DNA from: Alphaproteobacteria bacterium
GTDB taxonomy: Bacteria; Pseudomonadota; Alphaproteobacteria; Rhizobiales; Hyphomicrobiaceae
Assembly: GCA_019137195.1 (NCBI GenBank)
Contig: JAGVSR010000145.1
Coordinates: 4,520 to 68,519, forward strand
Direction of reading: 5' to 3'
Length of the DNA: 64,000 nucleotides
Program-made: the position numbers and the translations under genes
Notes under the pieces: generated by a model
The model's input: only the letters and a program-made list of their open reading frames with translations
The model's database searches: none
What the model was told of the DNA's origin: nothing
Shown: piece after piece, positions 9,035 through 19,386 of the stretch
How the letters are laid out: every line of letters starts with the position of its first letter
How positions within the stretch are numbered: the stretch's first letter is position 1

Positions 9035-9472
9035 ATGGGCGAAACGCCAAAATCCGCGCAAGACGAGCGTCTCAGAACGTTCTTCCGCGAGGCGCTCGAG
9101 AAGGAGCCCGGCGTCGGGGGCGAGCTCGCCGCGCGCATGGCGGAACGCTGTGTCGGTGCCATCGACCGTCTACTCAGCGGGGCGAAGGGGCCACCGTCGG
9201 CCGACAAACCGCTCGGCACGCCGTCGGCCGGGACGCCGCGCCTGGCGTTCGATCCATTTGCCTTCAGCGCCGTCGCTCTGCTCGCCCGCCACGGACGGGA
9301 GGCGCTTCTCAGCGTACTCGGCGAGATCCACGACGTGGCTCACCTCAAGGCGCTCGCGGACGCGCAACACATCGCCATCGACCCCGGAATCCGGGACGTC
9401 GCCGAGATGCGTCTGGCGGTCGTGCGCGGGGTCGAGCGGCGGATCGCGTCGCGCCGAGCCGCTGCAAGCTGA
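9035..9472 (+). CDS. Uncharacterised protein, putative partner of the adjacent ParA-like ATPase
   Basis: 145 residues, no signal peptide or membrane segment. The N-terminal quarter is a charged helix (DERLRTFFREALEKEP), the middle is Ala/Gly/Pro-rich and probably flexible (about residues 45-70), and the C-terminal half is helical (FDPFAFSAVALLARHGREALL, then LKALADAQHIAID) with a basic tail (RGVERRIASRR). I do not recognise a named family. It starts 17 bp after the ParA-like gene and ends 26 bp before the convergent folP stop, so the two plus-strand genes form a closed two-gene unit. By analogy with ParA/partner pairs (McdAB, ParC/ParP), it could couple the ATPase to its cargo; this is inference only. 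Confidence 0.7.
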   Translation: MGETPKSAQDERLRTFFREALEKEPGVGGELAARMAERCVGAIDRLLSGAKGPPSADKPLGTPSAGTPRLAFDPFAFSAVALLARHGREALLSVLGEIHDVAHLKALADAQHIAIDPGIRDVAEMRLAVVRGVERRIASRRAAAS

Positions 9473-9498
9473 GCCGGTGACCCGCCCCGCGGCGAGGA

Positions 9499-10593
9499 CT
9501 ACGCCAATCCCTTCTCTGTACCTGCCACGGCTGCGCGCCAGACGGCGATCGCCTGCCGTGTTGCCGCGACGTCGTGGACGCGCACGATCTGGATGCCCTG
9601 GGCGACCGAGGACAGCGCGGCGGCGAGCGAGCCCGGGACGCGCTCGCTCGGACTATCCACGTTGCAGAGCTGTCCGATGAGCTTCTTCCGCGACGCTCCG
9701 AGCAGGACCGGCACGCCGAGGCCGTGGTAGAGCCCCATGGCCGACAGCACCGCCACGTTGTGATGCAGGTGCTTGCCGAAACCGATGCCAGGATCGACGA
9801 CGAGCCTGGCTCTCGGAATGCCGGCGGCGACAAAAGCCTGGACGCGGCGCTCGAGAAAATCGAACACGTCGAGTACGACATCCGTGTATTGCGGATCGTC
9901 GTTCATGGTCTTGGGGTCGCCCTGGGCATGCATCAGCATCACCGGCAGGCCCGTCGCGGCAGCGGTCTCGAGGGCCGCGGGGTCGTGGGTCAAGGCCGAG
10001 ACGTCGTTCAGGATGTCGGCACCGGCCTCGGCGGCGCGGCGCATGACCTCGGCCTTGCGCGTATCGACCGAAATGACGGCACCAGTCCTGGCACGCAGGC
10101 CTTCGAGCACCGGCATCACGCGGCGAAGCTCCTCGTCGACAGCGACCGAGTCCGAGCCGGGCCGGGTGCTCTCGCCGCCGATGTCGAGGATGTCAGCGCC
10201 CTCCTCGACGAGCCTCAGGCCGTGTGCGATGGCCGCATCCGCCGCGGCGTAGCGGCCACCGTCGGAAAAGCTGTCGGGTGTGACGTTGACTATCCCCATG
10301 ATGCGCGGCCGTTCGAGCGACAGGCCTGCCAGGCGCGGGCGGGGACCCGTGATCTCCGCCAGCAGCTCGGAGGCCTCGAGAGTGTGACGCCCCCAGTCGC
10401 GATCGAATATTTCGCCTAGCCCCAGGAGGCGGCGGACCGTGCCGGCCGGCGTGCGCTCGAGCGTCTCGACGGCGGTGAAGCCGAGGCATCCCCCCGCCAG
10501 CGGAAGCACGGAGGTCTGCGAACCCGACGCCTCGTCGACGACCGGCGGCAGGGCGACGAAGCCCTGCGGCTTCAAATAGAAGGAGCGTTGCAT
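9499..10593 (-). CDS. folP: Dihydropteroate synthase with N-terminal extension
   Basis: Condenses p-aminobenzoate with dihydropterin pyrophosphate in folate synthesis; the sulfonamide target. Motifs: IMGIVNVTPDSFSDGG, GGESTRPG, VDTRKAEV, DPGIGFGK, LGASRKK and the C-terminal IVRVHDV. At 364 residues it is longer than the classic ~280: about 97 residues precede IMGIVNV, and this extension (FYLKPQGFVALPP ... LEASELLAEITGPRP) is continuous with no internal start that looks better. Comparable N-terminal extensions occur in some alphaproteobacterial FolP proteins. It is separated from ftsH by an RTX gene, and the opposite-strand parA pair separates it from glmM. Confidence 0.95.
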   Translation of the reverse strand: MQRSFYLKPQGFVALPPVVDEASGSQTSVLPLAGGCLGFTAVETLERTPAGTVRRLLGLGEIFDRDWGRHTLEASELLAEITGPRPRLAGLSLERPRIMGIVNVTPDSFSDGGRYAAADAAIAHGLRLVEEGADILDIGGESTRPGSDSVAVDEELRRVMPVLEGLRARTGAVISVDTRKAEVMRRAAEAGADILNDVSALTHDPAALETAAATGLPVMLMHAQGDPKTMNDDPQYTDVVLDVFDFLERRVQAFVAAGIPRARLVVDPGIGFGKHLHHNVAVLSAMGLYHGLGVPVLLGASRKKLIGQLCNVDSPSERVPGSLAAALSSVAQGIQIVRVHDVAATRQAIAVWRAAVAGTEKGLA

Positions 10594-10638
10594 AGGTAAG
10601 GCGGGCCTCGTTCTCTCGACGAAACCCTATTGCTCACA

Positions 10639-10671
10639 TGAGACGCACGGACGCAACGTCCGCCTGTCTCA
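10639..10671 (-). terminator. Interrupted hairpin at the stop codon of the RTX gene
   Basis: CGGACG/CGTCCG (10648-10653 with 10657-10662, loop CAA) is flanked by TGAGAC/GTCTCA (10639-10644 with 10666-10671), so the stem includes the stop codon itself. It may terminate or attenuate read-through into folP. Confidence 0.4.
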
Positions 10672-11913
10672 GGCAACGAATTCGAAGGCCGCATTGAAGC
10701 CCGCGCCAAGCACGTCGAGGCCGTCGACATAGGCGATCGCAACCGCCGAGTACTCGGTCCCGCTCCCATCGCGGTCAAACCACACGAAGCTCGACTCGTC
10801 GTTGACGAACATGAAGGTCGGCAGTGCCGATTGCGGGACCGGACCGATGTTGCCGCCGGTATTGTATTCGAACGCCACGTTCGGCGCACCGGTGGTGCCG
10901 CCGATTCCGAACTCGGCCATGGAGACCCGCAGACTGTCCTCGGCGCCGAAATACCAGATATTGTCCCAGCCGCGGGCGTACTGGAGCTGGAAGATCTGAA
11001 CCGCACCCGATTCGTGCTCCTCGATGGTGCCGCCAAGCATCCAGTCGAGCCCGTCGCCACCGATCAGAACATTGTTGTTGCCGAATGCCTGAATGGTGTC
11101 GTCGCCATCGCCGCCGTTCAGGAACACGCCGTCGTCGTGCGAGATGATGTCGTCCTTGCCGTCATAGCCGTTCACGTTCGCCTTGGCGTCGTAGATCTTG
11201 TCGTCGCCCTTCGAGCCGATGATGTACTCGATCTGGAAGATGCGCTCGTCCTTGATCTGGTCGGTGCCCTGGACGATGAAATTGCCGGGGCTGTAGGGAT
11301 CCTCGGCCCACTTGATGGTGACGCCACCGCTCACATCGGAATAGTCCAGCGTGTCATAGCCGTCGCCGCCGAGGATGCTATTGTTGCCGTCTGCACCGGG
11401 ACGCAGCACGTCGTCGCCGTCGCCGCCGAACAACCAGTCGCCAGCTGCGCCGCCAATCAGCGTGTCGTTGCCGCCCAGGCCCCACAGAATGTCTCGCTCG
11501 CCACCGCCGTCGAGGACGTTGCCGGAGTCGTTGCCCATCATGTGGTCGATGAACCTGGTGCCGACCACGTTCTCGACGTTATAGATGCGGTCGGCGCTCT
11601 CGCCCGTGACACCGCCGAAGCTCTTGTAGAGAAAGACGCTGACGCCCTTGGCGCTGACGGTCGCGTAGCTCACGGTGTCGATGCCGCCGCCGCCGTCCAT
11701 GGTGTCGACGCCGGCGCCGCCGTCCATGGTGTCGTCGCCCTCGCCGCCAAACAGGCGATCGCGGCCGTTACCGCCGAAAATCTTGTCGCGGCCGTTGCCG
11801 CCGTAGATCTTGTCGTCGCCGTTGTTGCCGTAGAGCAGGTCGTTGGTCGCGAGCCCGTAGATGATGTCCGCGTACGCCGAGCCTTGAACCCTCGTTCCAC
11901 GAAATCTGGCCAT
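10669..11913 (-). CDS. RTX calcium-binding repeat protein, secreted by type I system (predicted)
   Basis: 414 residues from the ATG at 11913 (MARFRGTRVQGSAYADIIYG), which has GGGAGT upstream; the frame is open ten codons further up. The N-terminal quarter is packed with RTX nonapeptides (GGNGRDKIF, GGEGDDTMD, GGGGIDTVS), with more blocks near the middle (LGGNDTLIG, FGGDGDDVL, NGGDGDDTIQ). These bind Ca2+ in a parallel beta-roll. The C-terminal ~110 residues are non-repeat and end in a short hydrophobic tail (AAFEFVA), as in uncleaved C-terminal type I secretion signals. There is no N-terminal signal peptide and no recognisable enzymatic domain. It sits between ftsH and folP, breaking a normally compact order. 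Confidence 0.85.
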   Translation of the reverse strand: MARFRGTRVQGSAYADIIYGLATNDLLYGNNGDDKIYGGNGRDKIFGGNGRDRLFGGEGDDTMDGGAGVDTMDGGGGIDTVSYATVSAKGVSVFLYKSFGGVTGESADRIYNVENVVGTRFIDHMMGNDSGNVLDGGGERDILWGLGGNDTLIGGAAGDWLFGGDGDDVLRPGADGNNSILGGDGYDTLDYSDVSGGVTIKWAEDPYSPGNFIVQGTDQIKDERIFQIEYIIGSKGDDKIYDAKANVNGYDGKDDIISHDDGVFLNGGDGDDTIQAFGNNNVLIGGDGLDWMLGGTIEEHESGAVQIFQLQYARGWDNIWYFGAEDSLRVSMAEFGIGGTTGAPNVAFEYNTGGNIGPVPQSALPTFMFVNDESSFVWFDRDGSGTEYSAVAIAYVDGLDVLGAGFNAAFEFVA

Positions 11914-12073
11914 AGACTCTACTCCCGCCCGTCGGGCTACCAATGCTTGGCGCCGGGGCGCAGACGTCCATCGCGTCTGCGATCCGCACAGTCAGCGGAA
12001 AAAATACGTGTGCGGGATTACCAATTGTCTAAGGGTTGCCCGAGCTGCCGGACGGGGCCGATTTCATAACGTC

Positions 12074-12104
12074 GAGAGCCGCAGGCTCGGGACCTGCGGC
12101 TCTC
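12074..12104 (-). terminator. 12-bp perfect hairpin after ftsH
   Basis: GAGAGCCGCAGG (12074-12085) pairs perfectly with CCTGCGGCTCTC (12093-12104) around a 7-nt loop, 36 bp beyond the ftsH stop. Probable ftsH terminator, which would separate it from the downstream RTX gene. Confidence 0.6.
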
Positions 12105-12139
12105 TGGAATTCTCGATGCTGGGCGTCGGGAATCGTCCC

Positions 12140-14068
<1,929 letters not shown>

Positions 14069-14268
14069 CCGGTGATCCTGATCATGTCCCTGGAAGGGCT
14101 CAAGGCGCAGTCGGCCGGACGCCTGCCGGCTGCCAAAAGCGGCTTGCGTCCAAAGACCGTGGTTAAGATAGGGTCGCGGGGCAGCTTTGCCAAGTTTGTT
14201 GCTTCCTCATCCGGCCGGCCGAGGCGCGCCAAGCCTCAGATGAGAGCCTTGCCGCCCTTAACAGGCTG

Positions 14269-15624
14269 TTAATCGCCAAGTCCCGGCTCGTGTCCGAGCT
14301 TTACGACGTGACCCACGAACTCGGACTTGCAAACGACATGCCCCGCCGGGGTCGGGGCGAGACCGGGACCGTGCATGCCGAGCTGCGGCACAGCGAGTAG
14401 CTGGTCACAGTGCCAAAAGGACGGCAGGGTTTCGAGTGCCTGAGCAGGGCACGGACGGTCACGTCCCTGGCGTGCCAGCACGGCGCTGCCGTGGCGGCCG
14501 AGGGGCCGGATCTCGATTGACAGATCGGGGTTTTCCGATGCTTCCGTCGCGACTGTGACGCGAAAGCGCCGGTCCCAGACGGCGCTTTGTCCGGGCCGGA
14601 GTGAGAGCACCGGAATGGGCGCGCGGCCGGGCTCGCGATGAATGCGGATCACCGTCGCCGCCGCGGAAACCACGCAGCCGCCCAGCGTACGACCGAGCCG
14701 CGTCGACCGGTCGATCGAGGACAGCATTGTCTCGATCTCGGACAAGCGTGCGGGCTGCGCGCCACCGCCGAAGGCCAGCAGCGCCCGCTCGAGAAGGCGC
14801 AGGCGGATCTCGCAAGGCTCGGCAGCAAAGCGCGCCCGCTCGAGGGTGAGATAGAGGCCGCCATGGACGTTGGCGGCGGCGCTCCAGGCCCGGTCGGCGA
14901 GCTCGGCGAGGGCAGCGCTGGCGCGGGCGAGCCGGCGAGCCGACAAGGCAATCGGCAGGGCATCGAGGCCGAGGCTCGCGAGCGTCGCCTCGTGGTCGCG
15001 AAGGCGGATGCGCTCGAACCGGCGATCGACGTTGGACGGGTCGTCGACGAAAGCCGCTCCGAGGACCAGGAGCGTGGCACGCAGCGCCTCGCGCGTCACG
15101 CCGAGGAGCGGGCGGGCGATGTCGACCGCGCCGTCCGGCGTCAGGGGACGACGCTCGCGCATGGCGGCGAGTCCGTCGAGACCGCTGCCGCGGGCAAGGC
15201 GCATCAGCAGGGTCTCTGCCTGGTCGTTGGCTGTGTGGGCGGTGACGACGGCGACCCTGGCACCGAGCGTGCGGGCGTGGCGTGCGAGGAGTTCGTAGCG
15301 AGCGCGGCGTGCCGCCATCTGGATTCCGGCCGCCGGCTTGACGTCGTTCCATCCAAGCGTCGCGTGGGCAAACCCGAGGCCTCGGGCGACTTGGCAGACC
15401 AGGCGGGCTTCTTCTGCGGATCCGGCTCGCAAACGGTGATCGACCGTCGCGACCGAAATGTGCGGCGATCCGGCACGACGCGCGGCCCAGCCGGCGACGA
15501 GATGCAGGAGCGCCATGCTGTCGGAACCACCCGATACCGCCAGCAGAAGCGCATCATACGCGGTGAGAGCCGCGAGCAGCCTGTCGGCCGAGGCAGCATC
15601 GACGAAGGCGGCGCCGTCGGTCAT
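14269..15624 (-). CDS. tilS: tRNA(Ile)-lysidine synthase
   Basis: Modifies C34 of the CAU-anticodon tRNA-Ile to lysidine so that it reads AUA. The PP-loop SGGSDS lies near the N-terminus (LLLAVSGGSDSMALLHL) and is followed by family segments such as ATVDHRLRAGS and TAHTANDQAETLLMRLARGSG. The C-terminal half is less conserved and ends with the substrate-binding extension. I used the ATG at 15624 (MTDGAAFVDA), giving 451 residues; a GTG at 15663 would add 13 residues but has its purine-rich GGAGG abutting the start codon. cpoB ends 63 bp upstream, so this gene is likely cotranscribed with the tol-pal group. Confidence 0.94.
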   Translation of the reverse strand: MTDGAAFVDAASADRLLAALTAYDALLLAVSGGSDSMALLHLVAGWAARRAGSPHISVATVDHRLRAGSAEEARLVCQVARGLGFAHATLGWNDVKPAAGIQMAARRARYELLARHARTLGARVAVVTAHTANDQAETLLMRLARGSGLDGLAAMRERRPLTPDGAVDIARPLLGVTREALRATLLVLGAAFVDDPSNVDRRFERIRLRDHEATLASLGLDALPIALSARRLARASAALAELADRAWSAAANVHGGLYLTLERARFAAEPCEIRLRLLERALLAFGGGAQPARLSEIETMLSSIDRSTRLGRTLGGCVVSAAATVIRIHREPGRAPIPVLSLRPGQSAVWDRRFRVTVATEASENPDLSIEIRPLGRHGSAVLARQGRDRPCPAQALETLPSFWHCDQLLAVPQLGMHGPGLAPTPAGHVVCKSEFVGHVVKLGHEPGLGD

Positions 15625-15687
15625 GCGCGGCCCCCGGCGCCATCGAGCTTGCGCCCCCGACACCCTCCGCAGCAGAGCAGCCGGCGC

Positions 15688-16845
15688 TCAGGTGCAGCCC
15701 ACCCGCTGGCGCTCGGTGTCGGCGCGCGTCTTGAGATCGGGCTTGGCATTGGGGAACTTGGTGCTGAACTGTTTGAAGGCGGCGCAGGCGTCGCCGCGCT
15801 TGCCTGCCTGGGCGAGCGCCATGGCGCGACGCAGCTGGGCCTCGGGAGCCTTGACGCTCGAGCCGAAGGAGGTGGTCACAAGGTCGAATGCCTCGGCCGC
15901 ATCGGCGTAATTGCGCTGAACGTAATGCGTCTCGCCGAGCCAGAACAAGGCATCGGGTGCGAGCCTGTCCTTGGGATACTGGCGCAGGAAGTCGGTGAAG
16001 CCGGTCTGCGCGGCCCCGTAATCCTGGCGCAGAAGATGGCCGTAGGCCGACTCGTAGAGCTCCTTCGGCGACTGCTGCGGCGCCGCCGCTGCGAAGCCCA
16101 CCGGCGGTGGCGCGGCACCGGTGGCGGCATCCGATGCAGCAGATGGCGAATAGGCGTTGGGACGCATCGTGCCGGTGGCCGGCGGTATGTCGGGGCCGGC
16201 GGCCATGCCTTCGCTTTCAATCAGGCCGCCGATCGGATCGAGCTGACCGGACTCGACGGTCTTTGGGCCGAAGGCAGGCGACGAGGGGGTGACAGCGGGC
16301 GGCGGGGCCGTCTGAGCGGGAGGCGCAAACGATGCGGTCGGGGCCGTGTAAGACGGCGCCTCGGATCGTTGTGCGGGCGGAGCGGCGCGCGCGGGCTGGC
16401 CCGACATCTGCTCGAGCTGGCTGGCGACAGCGCGGATCTGAGTTTCGAGCGCGTCGAGGCGGGCGCTGTCGGCGGGGCTCAGGCCGCCCCGCTGGGCGGC
16501 GCCCGCGGCGGCAGTGTTGGCGGCGCCCGACTGGGCGAGAGATTGCAACGTTCCGACAACGACCTGCAGGTCGACGAGCTGCTCCTCGAGCTGCTCGACG
16601 CGCTGGCGGAGCGCGGCGTCGCCGCCGCCCGTCTTGGCCCCAGCGTCGGGGGCAGCTGGTTTCGGCTGCGCGGGCTTCTGCGCGACCTGCTTCGAAGCTG
16701 GAGCCGCCGACGGCGTGCCGACGTCCTGCGCGAAGGCCGGTGCGGCGAAGAGCACGAGCGCGCCACTCGCAGCCGCGCCGAGAACCTTCGCCTTCAGGCC
16801 GTGAGCCAGGATGGCCGTCCGCGTCTGCAAACCTGTTCCGCTCAT
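15688..16845 (-). CDS. cpoB: Cell division coordinator CpoB / YbgF (tol-pal associated)
   Basis: Periplasmic TPR protein that coordinates outer-membrane constriction by Tol-Pal with septal peptidoglycan synthesis in E. coli. From the ATG at 16845 (MSGTGLQTRTAIL) it has 385 residues: a signal peptide ending APAFA, a coiled coil (QRVEQLEEQLVDLQVVVGTL), a long Pro/Ala linker, then C-terminal TPRs (LYESAYGHLLRQDYGAAQ, DALFWLGETHYVQRNYADAA, and the final KFPNAKPDLKTRAD). The open frame continues 72 codons upstream, but that stretch lacks protein-like character and precedes the signal peptide. Its position after pal and the second OmpA-domain gene is the standard one. Confidence 0.92.
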   Translation of the reverse strand: MSGTGLQTRTAILAHGLKAKVLGAAASGALVLFAAPAFAQDVGTPSAAPASKQVAQKPAQPKPAAPDAGAKTGGGDAALRQRVEQLEEQLVDLQVVVGTLQSLAQSGAANTAAAGAAQRGGLSPADSARLDALETQIRAVASQLEQMSGQPARAAPPAQRSEAPSYTAPTASFAPPAQTAPPPAVTPSSPAFGPKTVESGQLDPIGGLIESEGMAAGPDIPPATGTMRPNAYSPSAASDAATGAAPPPVGFAAAAPQQSPKELYESAYGHLLRQDYGAAQTGFTDFLRQYPKDRLAPDALFWLGETHYVQRNYADAAEAFDLVTTSFGSSVKAPEAQLRRAMALAQAGKRGDACAAFKQFSTKFPNAKPDLKTRADTERQRVGCT

Positions 16846-17073
16846 CGGTGAGAACCTGTCATCCTGTTGGACGGCTAGCTGCTGCACGGCGTCTTCCGGC
16901 GGCCCGCCGATCGAGACCCGGCCTTGTCCGACGGTCTGCCGTCCGGCGCGTGCCGGCCGCATCTGCCTCGACATGGCCGAGTCGCCGGCCGGGAGACTAC
17001 CACCCGCGACCGGCCGATGCGACTGCGATGAAATCACGCCATCGAGCCATGGCCCTAGCAAATCTGACGATCC

Positions 17074-18084
17074 TCACGGGCGCAGCCCGCGCCGGCCGTC
17101 GCCCGTCCGGCGCAGCGCACTGCCGGAGCTGCCGGCGGGCAGAGCCAGAACGGTCACGGCGCGTTGATTCTGGGCCTCGCAATCGCTTCCGCCGCATTCG
17201 GCGACGCGGTGCTCGCGGCCCCAGGGCACGATGCCGAGGCGCTCCGGATCGACGCCCTCACGAACGAGGGCGTCGCGGACAGTGGCGGCGCGCGCCTCCG
17301 AAAGATCGTCCTGGGCCTCGGCGCGCAGCGGAGGATCGTCAGCGTGTCCCTCGATGCGGGCCTCGAAGCCCGGATTCTCCTTGAGCCAGCGGGCTTGGGC
17401 CGCGATTGCCGCCCTGCCGCGGCTGCCGAGCTCGGCGCTACCATTGGCGAAGAACACGCGATCCCCCGCCGCCCTGATGAACGCCATCTCGACCTCGAGC
17501 GGTGCGGGCTCGACCTGACCGGCGAGCAGGCCGGCGCGCATGCCGGGCTCAGTCGCGCGCGAGGGACCCGTTGCAGCCACAAGCTGGCCGGACCTCGGCT
17601 CGCGCAGCGGGATCGGAGCGAGCCCGTCGAGCGAGATCGGCGGCGGCGCTTCAACGCCCCGCCCGGTCCCTTCCGAAATGCCCGAGGCTGTGGCCGGCCC
17701 GGTCCGGTAGAGATCTGCGAGGCGGCGGCGCGCACGCGCGGCAAACGGGGTATCGGGCCCCTCGGCGATGACCTGCTCGAGCACACGCTGGGCGGCAGGG
17801 CCGTCACCGGCCAGGAGCAGGCGCTCGGCACGGTCGAAGAGCCTCGCTTGGCCTGACGCGGCGTCAGGACGGGGCGCCGGAGTGGACGGCTGCGGCCCGA
17901 GGTCGAATGTTCCGATGAGTGCCTCTCCCGGGGACGTTTCGTGGTCGCCGGACTCGACCTCGCCGGCGGTCGCAGGCAGCGTGCCTGGGGCGAAGGTCAG
18001 GGCAGCAAGAACGCAAGCCCGTGCCAAGTGTCGGCGCCAAACGAGAGGAGATTTCAAACCGGACATGACTACGGCCGCCTTCAT
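17074..18084 (-). CDS. OmpA-domain (Pal-like) envelope protein with N-terminal TPR-like region
   Basis: 336 residues. A basic N-terminus and hydrophobic segment (LARACVLAALTFAPGTLPATA) indicate export; no lipobox Cys is seen. Residues ~75-125 look like one or two TPR-type helices (AERLLLAGDGPAAQRVLEQVIAEGPDTPFAARARRRL split over the hairpin). The C-terminal domain is OmpA/Pal-like: VFFANGSAELGSRGRAAIAAQ, IEGHADDPP and SEARAATVRDALVREGV carry the peptidoglycan-binding Asp/Arg pattern. It sits between pal and cpoB, so the Tol-Pal cluster has two peptidoglycan-binding OmpA-type proteins. The name is unassigned; it is a divergent Pal paralogue by architecture. Confidence 0.8.
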   Translation of the reverse strand: MKAAVVMSGLKSPLVWRRHLARACVLAALTFAPGTLPATAGEVESGDHETSPGEALIGTFDLGPQPSTPAPRPDAASGQARLFDRAERLLLAGDGPAAQRVLEQVIAEGPDTPFAARARRRLADLYRTGPATASGISEGTGRGVEAPPPISLDGLAPIPLREPRSGQLVAATGPSRATEPGMRAGLLAGQVEPAPLEVEMAFIRAAGDRVFFANGSAELGSRGRAAIAAQARWLKENPGFEARIEGHADDPPLRAEAQDDLSEARAATVRDALVREGVDPERLGIVPWGREHRVAECGGSDCEAQNQRAVTVLALPAGSSGSALRRTGDGRRGLRP

Positions 18085-18197
18085 GCGCTCAAGCGCACGC
18101 GCCAGCTATGCCTCGCCTTTTCGGCCGAAGTTGGCCCGCAAAGCGACCGATCCGAACTTGGTGAACAGCGGCCCCCACCCGGGGCCAGCGGACAGGA

Positions 18198-18704
18198 TCA
18201 GGACGCGGCCTTGTTGTTGAGCACGGTCTGGGCGCGGCGGTTCTGCGACCAGCACGAGATGTCATCGCAAACGGCCACCGGGCGCTCCTTGCCGTACGAA
18301 ATCGTCTTCACGCGGCTGTCTGGAATGCCGTTCTGCGCCAAATAATTGCGAACGGCGGTGGCGCGCTTGGCGCCGAGCGCGATGTTGTACTCGCGGGTGC
18401 CGCGCTCGTCAGCGTGACCCTCGATGGTGACGGTGAACTGCGGGTACTGCTTCAGCCACGTCGCCTGCTTCTGCAGGATGGACTGAGCCTCGGGGGTCAG
18501 ATCCGTGCTGTCGGTCGAGAAATAGACGAGGTCGCCGACGTTGACGGCGAAGTCGCGGCTGGTGCCGGGAGTGACCGGACCGCCCTTGCCGTTCAACGCG
18601 GTCTCCGGAGAGTTCTCCTGATTGGCGCAGGCGCCAAGACCGAGGGCCGCGCCCACGAGGGCGGCGGTCAAAATGCTCCGGGACATCCGTCTCCAGGCTA
18701 CCAT
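18198..18704 (-). CDS. pal: Peptidoglycan-associated lipoprotein
   Basis: OM lipoprotein binding peptidoglycan and TolB in the Tol-Pal system. From the ATG at 18704 (MVAWRRMSRSIL) it has 168 residues; the ATG six codons later, with GGAG upstream, is an equally possible start. The lipobox LGAC follows a classical signal. The OmpA domain has the hallmarks VYFSTDSTDLTPEAQ, IEGHADERGTREYN and LGAKRATAVRNYL, and the C-terminal SQNRRAQTVLN. More than 500 bp of non-coding DNA and a strong terminator separate it from the upstream lipoprotein genes, so it should have its own promoter. Confidence 0.95.
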   Translation of the reverse strand: MVAWRRMSRSILTAALVGAALGLGACANQENSPETALNGKGGPVTPGTSRDFAVNVGDLVYFSTDSTDLTPEAQSILQKQATWLKQYPQFTVTIEGHADERGTREYNIALGAKRATAVRNYLAQNGIPDSRVKTISYGKERPVAVCDDISCWSQNRRAQTVLNNKAAS

Positions 18705-19220
18705 GTCAGTATCATTTCCCTTCGTGGCTCCGCCGCCCAGCGCCGTGCTCCGGCAATCCGGTAAAGCCTTCCAATCCGCATGCACGCTAGCCGCTTGCTC
18801 GTCCGAAAATGTGGCCGAGTCTCGGCGCCGGTCCAAGGAAGAGTTCGTTTTTTCACCCGTTTCCAGGTTGCGAATCGACGCGGCGCAGGCTGCCAGGACG
18901 TGTGATATTCAAGCAACGCGCGAAAGTCAGGCCCGGTGCAGTTCGACCGGCTACGTACGATCAACTCACAATTCACACGCCCGCAAGCGGCTCCGGAAAT
19001 CGATGGCTCGCTTCAACGGCGCACGCTTCGCGAATTGGAGCCGGTCCGGCATACTGCCGAGACATGCATGGCGAGCGATCCGAACGAGACCCGAAAGCCG
19101 AGTCAGAGGGGAGGGCGCCAAAAAAACGAAAGACCGAGCTGCTATCGCAAGCGCGAGAGCAACCCGGTCTTGATGCTTGACCCCTTGGCCTAAGCCAGGG
19201 GCGCAGCCGTGAAGTCCGAT
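18705..19220. other. 516-bp intergenic region upstream of pal
   Basis: No credible coding frame. It contains the pal promoter region near 18705-18900 and, at its far end, the 3' structures of the minus-strand lipoprotein genes: an interrupted hairpin CCCC-T-TGGC/GCCAGGGG at about 19182-19202 and the terminator listed separately. Confidence 0.5.
19119..19171 (-). terminator. Rho-independent terminator of the small lipoprotein genes
   Basis: On the minus strand, AAGACCG (19171-19165) and CGGTCTT (19136-19130) close a long stem whose interior also pairs with one mismatch (GCTCTCGC/GCGATAGC). It is followed by TCG and a run of seven U (19126-19120). It is one of the few window terminators with a full U-tract and lies about 50 bp beyond the stop at 19221. 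Confidence 0.75.
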
Positions 19221-19343
19221 TTAGCGGACGTCAGCAGCAGCCGGAACGTCGGCGCCGAGCTTCATCGGAGCAGCTTCCTCGCGGCGGCAAGCGCCGAGAG
19301 CGACAGCAACGATAGCAGCGGCGAGAACGATAGCGCCCTTCAT
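19221..19343 (-). CDS. 40-residue lipoprotein A (novel tandem pair)
   Basis: Reading from the ATG at 19343 gives MKGAIVLAAAIVAVALGAC and then RREEAAPMKLGADVPAAADVR, 40 residues. The N-terminus is a lipoprotein signal with lipobox LGAC, leaving a mature peptide of about 22 residues, Cys-Arg-Arg-Glu-Glu first. AGGAG lies 9 nt before this ATG; an in-frame ATG three codons upstream would abut the SD. It is strongly similar to the gene just upstream at 19387-19521 (shared ACRREEAAPMKLGA), so this is a tandem duplication. It lies between tolB and pal and is followed by a U-tract terminator. The size and lipobox recall entericidin-type micro-lipoproteins, but the sequence is different and the function unknown. 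Confidence 0.75.
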   Translation of the reverse strand: MKGAIVLAAAIVAVALGACRREEAAPMKLGADVPAAADVR

Positions 19344-19386
19344 GGTATTCATCTCCTGTGTTGTCCCGGACTGCACCGGAATTAAG

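Noticed and set aside
10831..12069. Plus-strand frame over the RTX gene that shows Val/Ala repeats
   Set aside because: The apparent repeats are the antisense image of the RTX nonapeptides.
16846..17061. 72-codon upstream extension of cpoB
   Set aside because: The extension precedes a proper signal peptide, has no conserved sequence, and an ATG at 16845 fits the family N-terminus.
18844..18856. Plus-strand T-run near 18850 considered as a terminator
   Set aside because: The nearest stem (CCGA/TCGG) is too short and too far from the U-run, and no plus-strand gene precedes it.
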